Below the pieces are notes generated by a model that was not told the DNA's origin, searched no databases, and saw only the letters and a list, made by a program, of their open reading frames with translations. Below are positions 1 to 5,835 of a stretch of DNA of 14,272 nt, one piece after another (within the stretch, counting starts at the first letter, position 1; every line of letters starts with the position of its first letter). The translations under genes were made by a program, and so were the position numbers. The stretch is from an uncultured Oscillospiraceae bacterium (GTDB taxonomy: Bacteria > Bacillota > Clostridia > Oscillospirales > Acutalibacteraceae): contig CABSLJ010000053.1 in the NCBI GenBank assembly GCA_902478455.1, positions 1 to 14,272 of the forward strand. The letters run 5' to 3'.

Positions 1-65
1 TCCACCTTGATGATGTAGCCGTCAATCGCCATCTTTCTGAGATACGCGCCCATATCCGTCAGTTT
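1..65 (-). pseudogene. MobC relaxosome protein, internal fragment
   Basis: Read on the minus strand from base 65, 21 codons give a peptide containing MGAYLRKMAIDGYIIKV. This closely matches the conserved core of plasmid/ICE mobilisation proteins of the MobC family, which help the relaxase at oriT. The fragment is cut by the left window edge on its C-terminal side. On its N-terminal side the homology stops near base 55-65, where the opposite strand turns into a recombinase C-terminus. I see the motif directly; family assignment is from recall of that motif. No intact mobC start is present to the right, so within the window this is a broken gene at a rearrangement junction. Confidence 0.6.
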
Positions 66-257
66 ATGGATAGGGCGAAGGAGCATGTCGAGATGAAAAC
101 GCTGACGCCTGAGTTGCTGAAAATCTTTGTCCGGCGCATCGAGGTGTTCGAAAAGGAAGTGAAGTATTCCCGGACCGAGGGTAACCACATCGATATTTAC
201 TTCACCTTCCATGCCCCACAACAGTATCCGCAGGACGCCCTCGTTTTTGCCTCCTAA
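3..257 (+). pseudogene. Large serine recombinase, C-terminal remnant (DUF4368-like)
   Basis: An open frame enters from the left edge and ends at TAA 255-257. From about base 60 its product (TLTPELLKIFVRRIEVFEK, then KYSRTEG..IDIYFTF) resembles the extreme C-terminus, often called DUF4368, of large serine recombinases carried by clostridial conjugative and mobilisable elements. The catalytic resolvase domain and recombinase domain are absent. Bases 3-60 in this frame do not look like recombinase, because that DNA encodes MobC on the other strand, so the gene is truncated at a fusion point. The first in-frame ATG is base 66, with no proper ribosome site. It is most likely a non-functional remnant. 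Confidence 0.6.
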
Positions 258-325
258 AAAGCTGCAACCGGAAGGAACTCAATCCTTCCAGCTACATACT
301 AAAACACTTTCTTCGTTATGACCCT

Positions 326-352
326 CCGCCTAATCATCAGGCGGCTTTTTAT
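326..352 (+). terminator. Intrinsic terminator after the recombinase remnant
   Basis: Perfect 6-bp stem CCGCCT (326-331) / AGGCGG (339-344) with a 7-base loop, then CTTTTTATTT. It lies about 70 bases after the remnant stop codon. A second hairpin without a T-run, GGAAGGA/TCCTTCC (270-276/283-289), lies between them. Confidence 0.75.
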
Positions 353-594
353 TTGATCATGGTATTGGCGGACAAGTCCCTGTTGACGATATGGATACAG
401 AAAAAAGATTTTTGCTTTGCACGGACCAGAGAAATACGTAGATGCCCAAGCGAGCGGTTCGGCGGCGATTTGTGACGCACTGGGCAAAACTGCATCTTTG
501 CGTGTTCTGCGTATCCGGCCGTCTGCCGGAGCGATGGAAAATACGGACGACACGGACTCCAACAGGGGAAGAAGGCGCGCTTTACTCGCCTTGC
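353..594. other. Non-coding stretch between mobile-element scar and dacF promoter
   Basis: No gene in this stretch carries a recognisable domain or a good ribosome site. A minus-strand frame of 83 codons (600-349) is open, but its peptide is rich in Arg, Pro, Cys and His, as in a translated non-coding sequence. From memory, very similar peptides are annotated as hypothetical proteins in many gut Clostridia, which would fit a dispersed repeat rather than a protein. I cannot confirm that here. Confidence 0.4.
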
Positions 595-623
595 TTGCAT
601 CCTTCCCCGATTTGGGGTACAAT
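595..623 (+). promoter_or_regulatory. Sigma-A-type promoter of the D,D-carboxypeptidase gene
   Basis: TTGCAT (595-600), 17-base spacer, TACAAT (618-623), placing the start near base 630 and giving a leader of about 90 bases. The spacer holds a dyad, CCCC-GATTT-GGGG (605-617), which could be an operator or simply GC-rich sequence. Confidence 0.6.
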
Positions 624-719
624 TTCTTCGGATACAGGTCCTTTTGCTTTTGAGTCAGTTGGACGTGTGCGCCGCGCTCGAATAGAAGAGCGGAAAATTC
701 AGAGAAAAGGGGCGTTTCC

Positions 720-1865
720 GTGGCAAAATCCCGCATATCAGTAAAAATTTTGTTGCCCTTTATATTGATTGCCGCCGTCCTCCTGACGCTTGCTATTGTT
801 CCCCTGTCTTCGGAAACAGCGCCGGTTGGTTTGGGAGCGGTCTCCTCTTTGGACGAAACATCGGAGACGGAGACGCCGGAATCGGAGGCCGCCGTGCCTT
901 GCGCCGTGAGCTCCCTTGCGGAACCGGAGGAATCGGCCGCGGAATCCGTCGCCAGCGAGGAGCCTGAGACTTCCCGGATGCCGGAGAGCGCTGCGCCGCC
1001 GGCAGAGAGGCCGGAAATTGAAACGAGCAGCGCACCGGAATCGGAAACTTCGAGCACTGCGTCGGCGTCCGGTCCCGATGTCGCGGCGAAATACGCGATG
1101 CTGACGGATGCGGCAAACGGCAGGGTACTGTATCAACAGGGCGGGACGGAAAGCAGGCTTTATCCCGCGTCGACCACCAAGCTGTTTACCGCCTATGTGG
1201 CGCTGCAATATCTGGAGCCGGAGGAAATCATCACAGCCGGAGACGAGTTGGAGCTCCTGCAGCCGGGCTCCTCCATCGCCTATATCTTGAGGGGGCACCG
1301 CCTGAGCGTGGAAATGCTGGTGGAAGGAATGCTGTTGCCCAGCGGCAATGACGCCGCTTACATTCTGGCGGCCGCGGCCGGCCGGAAAATTGCGGGAGAT
1401 GAGGCGCTGGCCGCCACTCCAGCGGTGGAGGCGTTTGTTGGGGAGATGAACCGCCAGGCGGAGAACCATGGGCTTTCTCATACCCATTTTGTCTGTCCGG
1501 ACGGCTACCACGACGACGAGCACTACACTACGCTGGCGGACGCGGTGGACATAGCCCGGCTTGCCCTGTCAAATGATCTGATTGTCCGATACGCGTCCAT
1601 GGCAAGCGACAAGGTCTATTATGCGAGCGGAGAAAATATTACATGGACCAATACCAATCAGCTCATCCAGCCGGATTCGCCCTATTACTGCGAGGAGGCA
1701 ATAGGGCTTAAGACCGGCTTTACGGACGAGGCCGGCTATTGCCTGCTCGCTGCGGCGCGCTTTGGCCCATCTGAGGTGATTGTTGCGGTTTTTGGGAGCG
1801 ACAGCTCGGAAGCCCGGTTTTCCACCGCCGCCGAATTGCTGGAATACTACCGGACGCTTCTGTGA
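720..1865 (+). CDS. D-alanyl-D-alanine carboxypeptidase (S11 penicillin-binding protein)
   Basis: Serine peptidase of family S11 that removes the terminal D-Ala from peptidoglycan pentapeptides outside the membrane, limiting cross-linking. The 381-residue product has all three penicillin-binding motifs: STTK at 151-154 (nucleophile Ser151), SGN at 208-210 and KTG at 331-333. A hydrophobic segment at about 9-28 serves as signal anchor; residues 30-120 are a low-complexity linker dominated by Ser, Glu, Ala and Pro, and the peptidase domain occupies about 122-381. The C-terminal beta domain and amphipathic anchor of DacA/PBP5 are missing, so tethering is probably N-terminal. The start is GTG at 720, chosen for AAAAGGGG at 705-712. 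The gene appears monocistronic. The family is clear; the exact paralogue (DacF, DacB and others) is not decidable. Confidence 0.9.
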   Translation: MAKSRISVKILLPFILIAAVLLTLAIVPLSSETAPVGLGAVSSLDETSETETPESEAAVPCAVSSLAEPEESAAESVASEEPETSRMPESAAPPAERPEIETSSAPESETSSTASASGPDVAAKYAMLTDAANGRVLYQQGGTESRLYPASTTKLFTAYVALQYLEPEEIITAGDELELLQPGSSIAYILRGHRLSVEMLVEGMLLPSGNDAAYILAAAAGRKIAGDEALAATPAVEAFVGEMNRQAENHGLSHTHFVCPDGYHDDEHYTTLADAVDIARLALSNDLIVRYASMASDKVYYASGENITWTNTNQLIQPDSPYYCEEAIGLKTGFTDEAGYCLLAAARFGPSEVIVAVFGSDSSEARFSTAAELLEYYRTLL

Positions 1866-1929
1866 GCCTGCGGAGAGGAAAACATCGTTCGGCTGTGACA
1901 AATTCGGCTGTGCAGCGCCGGCCGGGGAG

Positions 1930-1958
1930 TTTACAAAATGCGCTGAAAATGCTATGAT
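1930..1958 (+). promoter_or_regulatory. Sigma-A-type promoter of the CoA ligase-ACT operon
   Basis: TTTACA (1930-1935), 17-base spacer, TATGAT (1953-1958): a near-consensus vegetative promoter. Start expected near 1965, about 65 bases before the ATG. Confidence 0.75.
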
Positions 1959-2030
1959 AATACAAGAAATTTTCCGCTGCTCACCGGCGCATAGCGCGGG
2001 AGAGCGCTGAAACGAAAGGAATGGATACCA

Positions 2031-3332
2031 ATGGCCAACTACTTTCAGCCGGAGATAGAGTGCGCTTCCCCGGAACAAATCCGGGCCTGGCAGGACGAGC
2101 GTCTCGTCAAAACGGTGAAGCATGTGTATGACAACGTGCCCTATTACAGGAATCTGATGGAGCAGAAGGGGGTCGAGCCCGGCGATGTCCAGTCGGTGGA
2201 CGACCTGCATAAGCTTCCCTTCCTGACCAAGGACGACCTGCGCGAGGCCTATCCCTACGGCCTTTTGGCCTGCCCGCTTTCCGACTGCGTGCGCATCCAG
2301 TCCACAAGCGGCACGACCGGCAGAAGAGTAGTTGCCTTTTACACCCAGCACGACATCGACCTGTGGGACGAATGCTGCGCCAGAGCCATTGTGGCGGCCG
2401 GCGGCACCAAGGATGACGTAGTGCACGTCAGCTATGGCTACGGTCTGTTTACCGGCGGTCCGGGCCTCAACGGCGGCTCGCATAAGGTGGGGTCGCTCAC
2501 CCTGCCGATGTCCTCGGGCAATACCGACCGCCAGATTCAGTTCATGTGCGACCTGGGTTCCACCATCCTCTGCTGTACGCCCTCCTATGCCGCCTACCTC
2601 GGCGAGACCATCTGCGAGCGCGGTCTTCAGGACAAAATCAAGCTCAAGGCGGGCATCTTCGGCGCGGAGGCCTGGAGCGAGGAGATGCGCCAGGATATCC
2701 AGCGGATGCTCGGCATCAAGGCCTATGACATCTATGGACTGACCGAGATATCCGGCCCCGGCGTCTCCTTTGAGTGCGGCGAGCAGACCGGCATGCATAT
2801 CAATGAAGATCACTTTATTGCCGAGATCATCAACCCCGTGACCGGAGAGGTGCTGCCCGACGGCGAAAAGGGCGAGCTGGTCTTCACGAGCATCACCAAA
2901 CAGGCCTTCCCGCTTTTGCGCTACCGCACCCGCGACATCTGCGTCCTGAGCCACAAAAAGTGCTCCTGTGGCCGCACCCACGTCAAGATGTCCAAACCGA
3001 TGGGCCGCAGCGACGATATGCTCATCGTCAAGGGCGTCAATGTCTTCCCGTCGCAGATCGAAACCGTGCTGATCAACAAGGGCTACCCGGCCAACTATCA
3101 AATCATCGTCAGCCGCGTCAACAACAGCGACAAGCTGGACGTTGAGGTGGAAATGACACCCGAGATGTTCTCCGACTCGATGAGCGAGGTCGCCGTCCGC
3201 GAGAAGGAACTCATCGAGTCGCTCAAATCGATGCTCGGCATCTACGCCAGCGTCAAGCTGGTTGCGCCCAAGTCCATCGCCCGCAGTGAGGGCAAGGCGG
3301 TGCGCATCATCGACAATCGCAAATTATATTAA
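2031..3332 (+). CDS. paaK: Phenylacetate-CoA ligase family adenylate-forming enzyme
   Basis: Cytoplasmic ligase that activates phenylacetate or another aryl acetate to its CoA thioester with ATP. The 433-residue length is normal for PaaK. Visible motifs: the phosphate-binding loop STSGTTGRR (91-99), YGLTE (235-239), RYRTRD (297-302) and a C-terminal region with SEGKAVRIIDNR, whose Lys422 sits where the adenylation lysine is expected. A CSCGR segment (311-315) matches the Cys-rich hinge of this family. The start is ATG 2031 behind GAAAGGA (2014-2020). The ACT gene follows after 27 bases, a pairing frequent in Clostridia and archaea, often beside indolepyruvate ferredoxin oxidoreductase genes. 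Those are absent here, so the true substrate (phenylacetate, indoleacetate, other aryl acids) is inference. Confidence 0.88.
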   Translation: MANYFQPEIECASPEQIRAWQDERLVKTVKHVYDNVPYYRNLMEQKGVEPGDVQSVDDLHKLPFLTKDDLREAYPYGLLACPLSDCVRIQSTSGTTGRRVVAFYTQHDIDLWDECCARAIVAAGGTKDDVVHVSYGYGLFTGGPGLNGGSHKVGSLTLPMSSGNTDRQIQFMCDLGSTILCCTPSYAAYLGETICERGLQDKIKLKAGIFGAEAWSEEMRQDIQRMLGIKAYDIYGLTEISGPGVSFECGEQTGMHINEDHFIAEIINPVTGEVLPDGEKGELVFTSITKQAFPLLRYRTRDICVLSHKKCSCGRTHVKMSKPMGRSDDMLIVKGVNVFPSQIETVLINKGYPANYQIIVSRVNNSDKLDVEVEMTPEMFSDSMSEVAVREKELIESLKSMLGIYASVKLVAPKSIARSEGKAVRIIDNRKLY

Positions 3333-3359
3333 TTCTATCAAAGGAAGGAAGGCTGCACC

Positions 3360-3791
3360 ATGACCGTGAAGCAAATTTCCGTATTCCTGGAAAACAAGGC
3401 GGGGCGTCTCGCGGCGTTTACCCACCTGCTGCGGGAAAACGACATCGACATGCGCGCCCTGTCCATCGCGGAGACGCCCGATTTCGGCATTCTCCGGGTG
3501 ATTGTGGACGATGTTTACAAAACCTCTAGCGTGCTCAAGGAGGCCGATTACGTTTTCTCCATCACGCCGGTGCTGGCTGTGGCCATGCATGATGTATCCG
3601 GCGGCCTTTCCGAAATTCTCGACGTTCTGGGAAACAACGACGTCAACATCGAGTATATGTACGCCTTTACCGCGCGCCGTAAGGACACCGCCTATATGGT
3701 TTTCCGCGTGGGGGACAACGAAAAAGCGGTTTCCATCCTCACCCAGAACGGCATCACGCCCATCTGCCAGAGCGAACTGGCAGAGCTGTAA
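3360..3791 (+). CDS. Tandem ACT-domain protein
   Basis: A 143-residue protein made almost wholly of two ACT domains, about 4-68 and 72-140. Each begins with the strand-then-helix pattern of the family: ISVFLENKAGRLAAFTHLL in the first and AVAMHDVSGGLSEILDVLG in the second. ACT domains bind amino acids and regulate amino-acid metabolism; there is no catalytic domain. The ribosome site is AAAGGAAGGA just before ATG 3360. Encoded 27 bases after the CoA ligase and ahead of a strong hairpin, it probably senses an aromatic or branched-chain amino acid and modulates the ligase or its pathway. The ligand is not predictable. Confidence 0.88.
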   Translation: MTVKQISVFLENKAGRLAAFTHLLRENDIDMRALSIAETPDFGILRVIVDDVYKTSSVLKEADYVFSITPVLAVAMHDVSGGLSEILDVLGNNDVNIEYMYAFTARRKDTAYMVFRVGDNEKAVSILTQNGITPICQSELAEL

Positions 3792-3807
3792 CCTCACAGC
3801 AGAAAGA

Positions 3808-3840
3808 AGGACCTCCCCGGCTTCGTGCAGGGGAGGTCCT
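3808..3840. terminator. Hairpin terminator after the ligase-ACT operon
   Basis: Perfect 11-bp stem AGGACCTCCCC (3808-3818) / GGGGAGGTCCT (3830-3840) with an 11-base loop. On the plus strand no T-run follows (CGTTGC), so it may act as a Rho-assisted or 3'-end-stabilising hairpin. On the minus strand it is followed by a weakly T-rich TCTTTCT. Confidence 0.6.
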
Positions 3841-4003
3841 CGTTGCAAAACGGGAATACCCGTCTCTCGCATACCGCCGGCGGTGTAGCGGCCCAGGCCG
3901 GAGGAATCAGCAGGGGAATGGGCGTACCATGTGGAAAAGAAGCTGCCTTTTCCAACCGCGCTGTGCCGGCAACAGAAGAAAAAAGAGCAGGAGGCGATGT
4001 TCT

Positions 4004-4705
4004 ATGCCGTTTTCCCCCCAGACCCTGGACTTTTTGTTTGAAAATCATTTGCAGGACAGCCGCGCCTGGTTTGAAGCGCACAAAGGGGAGTACCGGGAAT
4101 TTGTGATTGCGCCCTTACGGGAGCTGACCGAAGCGCTGACGCCCTGCATGCTGCAAATCGACAGCCGTCTGACCACCGAGCCGCGTGTGGACAAGACCAT
4201 CTGCCGGATTTGGCGGGACACCCGCTTCTCTCATGATAAATCGCTCTACCGGGACACGATGTGGATCATTTTTAAGCGCGGCAAGATGCACGGGACCGAT
4301 GTGCCGGGCTTTTATTTTGAGATTTCAGAAGAGGGCTTTAACTACGGCTGCGGATTTTACAGCGCCTCTACCGCCTATATGAACCATCTGCGCGCCCTGG
4401 CGCTTGCGGGAAATCCCTCTTTTGCGCGGGCGATGGAGGCTTTTGAGGCGCAGAGCCTCTACCATATGGAGGGCGAATGCTACAAACGGCCGCATTACGC
4501 CGGGCAGCCGGAAGAGCTGCGGCGCTGGCTGGAGCGCCGCAATCTCTGCTTTGTGGCCGAGAGCAACGACTTCGACCTGCTTTTTTCCAACCGTTTGGCA
4601 GAAAAGCTGAGCGAGGATTTCACGCTGTTAAAACCAATCTATGAATTTATGATGGAGGCTGCGGCGCTTACTTTGAGGCAGGAGGAAAAAGAGCTTCATG
4701 CCTAG
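4004..4705 (+). CDS. TIGR02453 / DUF2461 family protein
   Basis: A 233-residue protein of unknown function; the family is widespread in bacteria and fungi and usually 210-230 residues long. The diagnostic segment is RIWRDTRFSHDKSLYRD (68-84), followed by a GFYFEIS strand (102-108) and a C-terminal helical region. I chose ATG 4004 because AGGAGG lies at 3989-3994 with a 9-base gap. Using ATG 3929 would add 25 Arg/Cys-rich residues with no ribosome site. No promoter is obvious, and the gene stands alone between two terminators. It could be a nucleic-acid or small-molecule binding protein, but no function is established. Confidence 0.85.
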   Translation: MPFSPQTLDFLFENHLQDSRAWFEAHKGEYREFVIAPLRELTEALTPCMLQIDSRLTTEPRVDKTICRIWRDTRFSHDKSLYRDTMWIIFKRGKMHGTDVPGFYFEISEEGFNYGCGFYSASTAYMNHLRALALAGNPSFARAMEAFEAQSLYHMEGECYKRPHYAGQPEELRRWLERRNLCFVAESNDFDLLFSNRLAEKLSEDFTLLKPIYEFMMEAAALTLRQEEKELHA

Positions 4706-4827
4706 CGCGTCCGCGCGCTGCGCCTGCCTGGAAAGAGGCGGATTTCCACAACGCGGCGTTCGGAATTCAAATATCCGGGAAGCTATGGCGTTCCTCTTCG
4801 ATTCTTTTTCGCTATGCCCACAGAAAG

Positions 4828-4861
4828 AAAAAAGGTACGCCCCGAGGAGCGTACCTTTTTT
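4828..4861. terminator. Bidirectional intrinsic terminator
   Basis: Symmetric 13-bp arms AAAAAAGGTACGC (4828-4840) / GCGTACCTTTTTT (4849-4861) with loop CCCGAGGA. A T-run follows the stem on both strands. It separates the convergent DUF2461 gene (+) and cold-shock operon (-). Confidence 0.9.
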
Positions 4862-4872
4862 GATTTGATGAC

Positions 4873-5154
4873 TTATCTTCTGTTGCTTTCGAAGCATTCG
4901 CTGCAATAGACGGGGCGGTCATTCCTGGGCTCAAAGGGAACCTGGCAGGTCTTTCCGCAGGCGGCGCACACGGCGTCGTACATCTGTCTGTTGCCACGAC
5001 CCTCGCCGCGGGCAGCCTTGCGGGCGTCACGGCAGGCCTTGCAGCGCTGGGGCTCGTTGGTGAAGCCCTTTTCAGCGTAAAATTCCTGCTCGTTGGCAGT
5101 GAATTCAAACTCGGCGCCGCATTCTTTGCAGATTAAAGTCTTGTCTTCGTACAT
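4873..5154 (-). CDS. Zinc-ribbon protein (zf-trcl plus CxxC-x17-CxxC type)
   Basis: A 93-residue protein with four CxxC pairs: C9/C12, C38/C41, C63/C66 and C84/C87, enough for two zinc sites. The first half resembles the probable zinc-ribbon family zf-trcl (ICKECGAEFEFTANEQEFYAE), the second the short CxxC-x17-CxxC domain. A basic, glycine-rich linker (45-57) joins them. The ribosome site is AGAGG about 9 bases before ATG 5154. The gene lies 82 bases downstream of cspA on the same strand with only a small hairpin between, so the two are probably co-transcribed. Pairing with a cold-shock protein and the basic linker suggest RNA or ribosome binding. Function is not established. Confidence 0.85.
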   Translation of the reverse strand: MYEDKTLICKECGAEFEFTANEQEFYAEKGFTNEPQRCKACRDARKAARGEGRGNRQMYDAVCAACGKTCQVPFEPRNDRPVYCSECFESNRR

Positions 5155-5182
5155 GGATTCATACCTCTTTTTCTTTTTTTCA

Positions 5183-5200
5183 TTTCATGCGAACATGAAA
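5183..5200 (-). other. UUCG-loop hairpin between cspA and the zinc-ribbon gene
   Basis: On the minus strand TTTCATG-TTCG-CATGAAA forms a perfect 7-bp stem with a UUCG loop. A-rich sequence follows rather than a T-run, so it is more likely an RNA processing or stability element than a terminator. Confidence 0.45.
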
Positions 5201-5236
5201 CGGTTTGCAAAATTGTGTGAGCAGTCCGGAACGCGC

Positions 5237-5449
5237 TTACAGGGGACGAACGTTGACAGCGCGAATCTTGCTGCTGTTGCGGGGGTCGGCCTCGGTGTCA
5301 AACGTGACCTTCTGACCCTCGGTGAGGGTCTTGAAGCCCTCGGCGACGATCGCGGAGAAGTGGACGAAAACATCCTCGCCGCCATTGTCGTTGGAAATAA
5401 AGCCGAAGCCCTTTTCCGGATTGAACCATTTTACGGTACCTTGATTCAT
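5237..5449 (-). CDS. cspA: Cold-shock protein, CspA family
   Basis: A 70-residue single cold-shock domain that binds single-stranded RNA/DNA and melts RNA structure. RNP1 is KGFGFI (13-18) and RNP2 is VFVHF (27-31); the opening GTVKWFNPEKGFGFI is textbook. The ribosome site AAAGGAGG stands 9 bases before ATG 5449. A promoter at 5607-5579 gives a leader of about 120 bases with a terminator-like hairpin, so expression is probably controlled after initiation. It forms the first gene of a two-gene unit with the zinc-ribbon protein. Confidence 0.97.
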   Translation of the reverse strand: MNQGTVKWFNPEKGFGFISNDNGGEDVFVHFSAIVAEGFKTLTEGQKVTFDTEADPRNSSKIRAVNVRPL

Positions 5450-5486
5450 CTTTCGGTACCTCCTTTATTGGATTGGTATCCACCGT

Positions 5487-5551
5487 ACAAAAAAACTCAC
5501 ATGCATTCGTAAATCATCAAACGGTCAATGACTTACAAATACATGTGAGTT
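5487..5551 (-). promoter_or_regulatory. cspA leader hairpin with T-run (attenuator-like)
   Basis: On the minus strand AACTCACATG (5551-5542) pairs perfectly with CATGTGAGTT (5503-5494), followed by a run of T and then TGTACGG. Inside the loop a second helix forms: GTAA/TTAC and TCAT/ATGA around one mismatch. This has the form of an intrinsic terminator, yet it lies within the cspA leader, about 20 bases after the predicted start and 45 bases before the gene. No gene ends upstream of it, so it is best explained as an attenuator or thermosensitive structure. Confidence 0.6.
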
Positions 5552-5578
5552 CATTTAGCACCTTCAGAATACGTTTTT

Positions 5579-5607
5579 ATTATATCATGCATTTTCCACT
5601 TTGGCAA
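5579..5607 (-). promoter_or_regulatory. cspA promoter
   Basis: On the minus strand TTGCCA (5607-5602), 17-base spacer, TATAAT (5584-5579). Perfect -10 box; start expected near 5572. Confidence 0.75.
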
Positions 5608-5642
5608 TAGAAAAAATTGTCGAACCAAGAAAAATATTTATA

Positions 5643-5672
5643 ATGACGGGAATAACCATTTTATGGTATACT
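5643..5672 (+). promoter_or_regulatory. Promoter of the DUF1538-PII-LURP operon
   Basis: ATGACG (5643-5648), 18-base spacer, TATACT (5667-5672) with TG one base before the -10 (extended type). The spacer holds a small dyad, ACCAT-TTT-ATGGT. The leader to the start codon is about 155 bases and contains one short GC hairpin (GCGGC/GCCGC) but no riboswitch I recognise. It is divergent from the cspA promoter, with about 35 bases between the two -35 boxes. Confidence 0.5.
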
Positions 5673-5835
5673 ATAAAACAGAAGTCTTTTTGTTTTATTC
5701 GGAATCCGGCATCTGTTGGGCGGCAGAAAAGCCGCGAATCACTGATTTTTGCAAAAAGCGTTGTCGTGCCAAGACGGTCCCTTTGTATCTTATTCTATGG
5801 TATATCTACTATCCCGAAGAAAGAGTGGTGCATGC

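Noticed and set aside
299..1057. Long minus-strand open frame (252 codons) opposite the carboxypeptidase start
   Set aside because: Ser/Ala-rich composition mirrors the low-complexity linker on the plus strand; it spans a terminator and promoter and has no domain.
1569..3101. 510-codon minus-strand frame opposite the carboxypeptidase end and CoA ligase
   Set aside because: Antisense shadow of two well-supported genes; crosses their intergenic promoter and shows no family motif.
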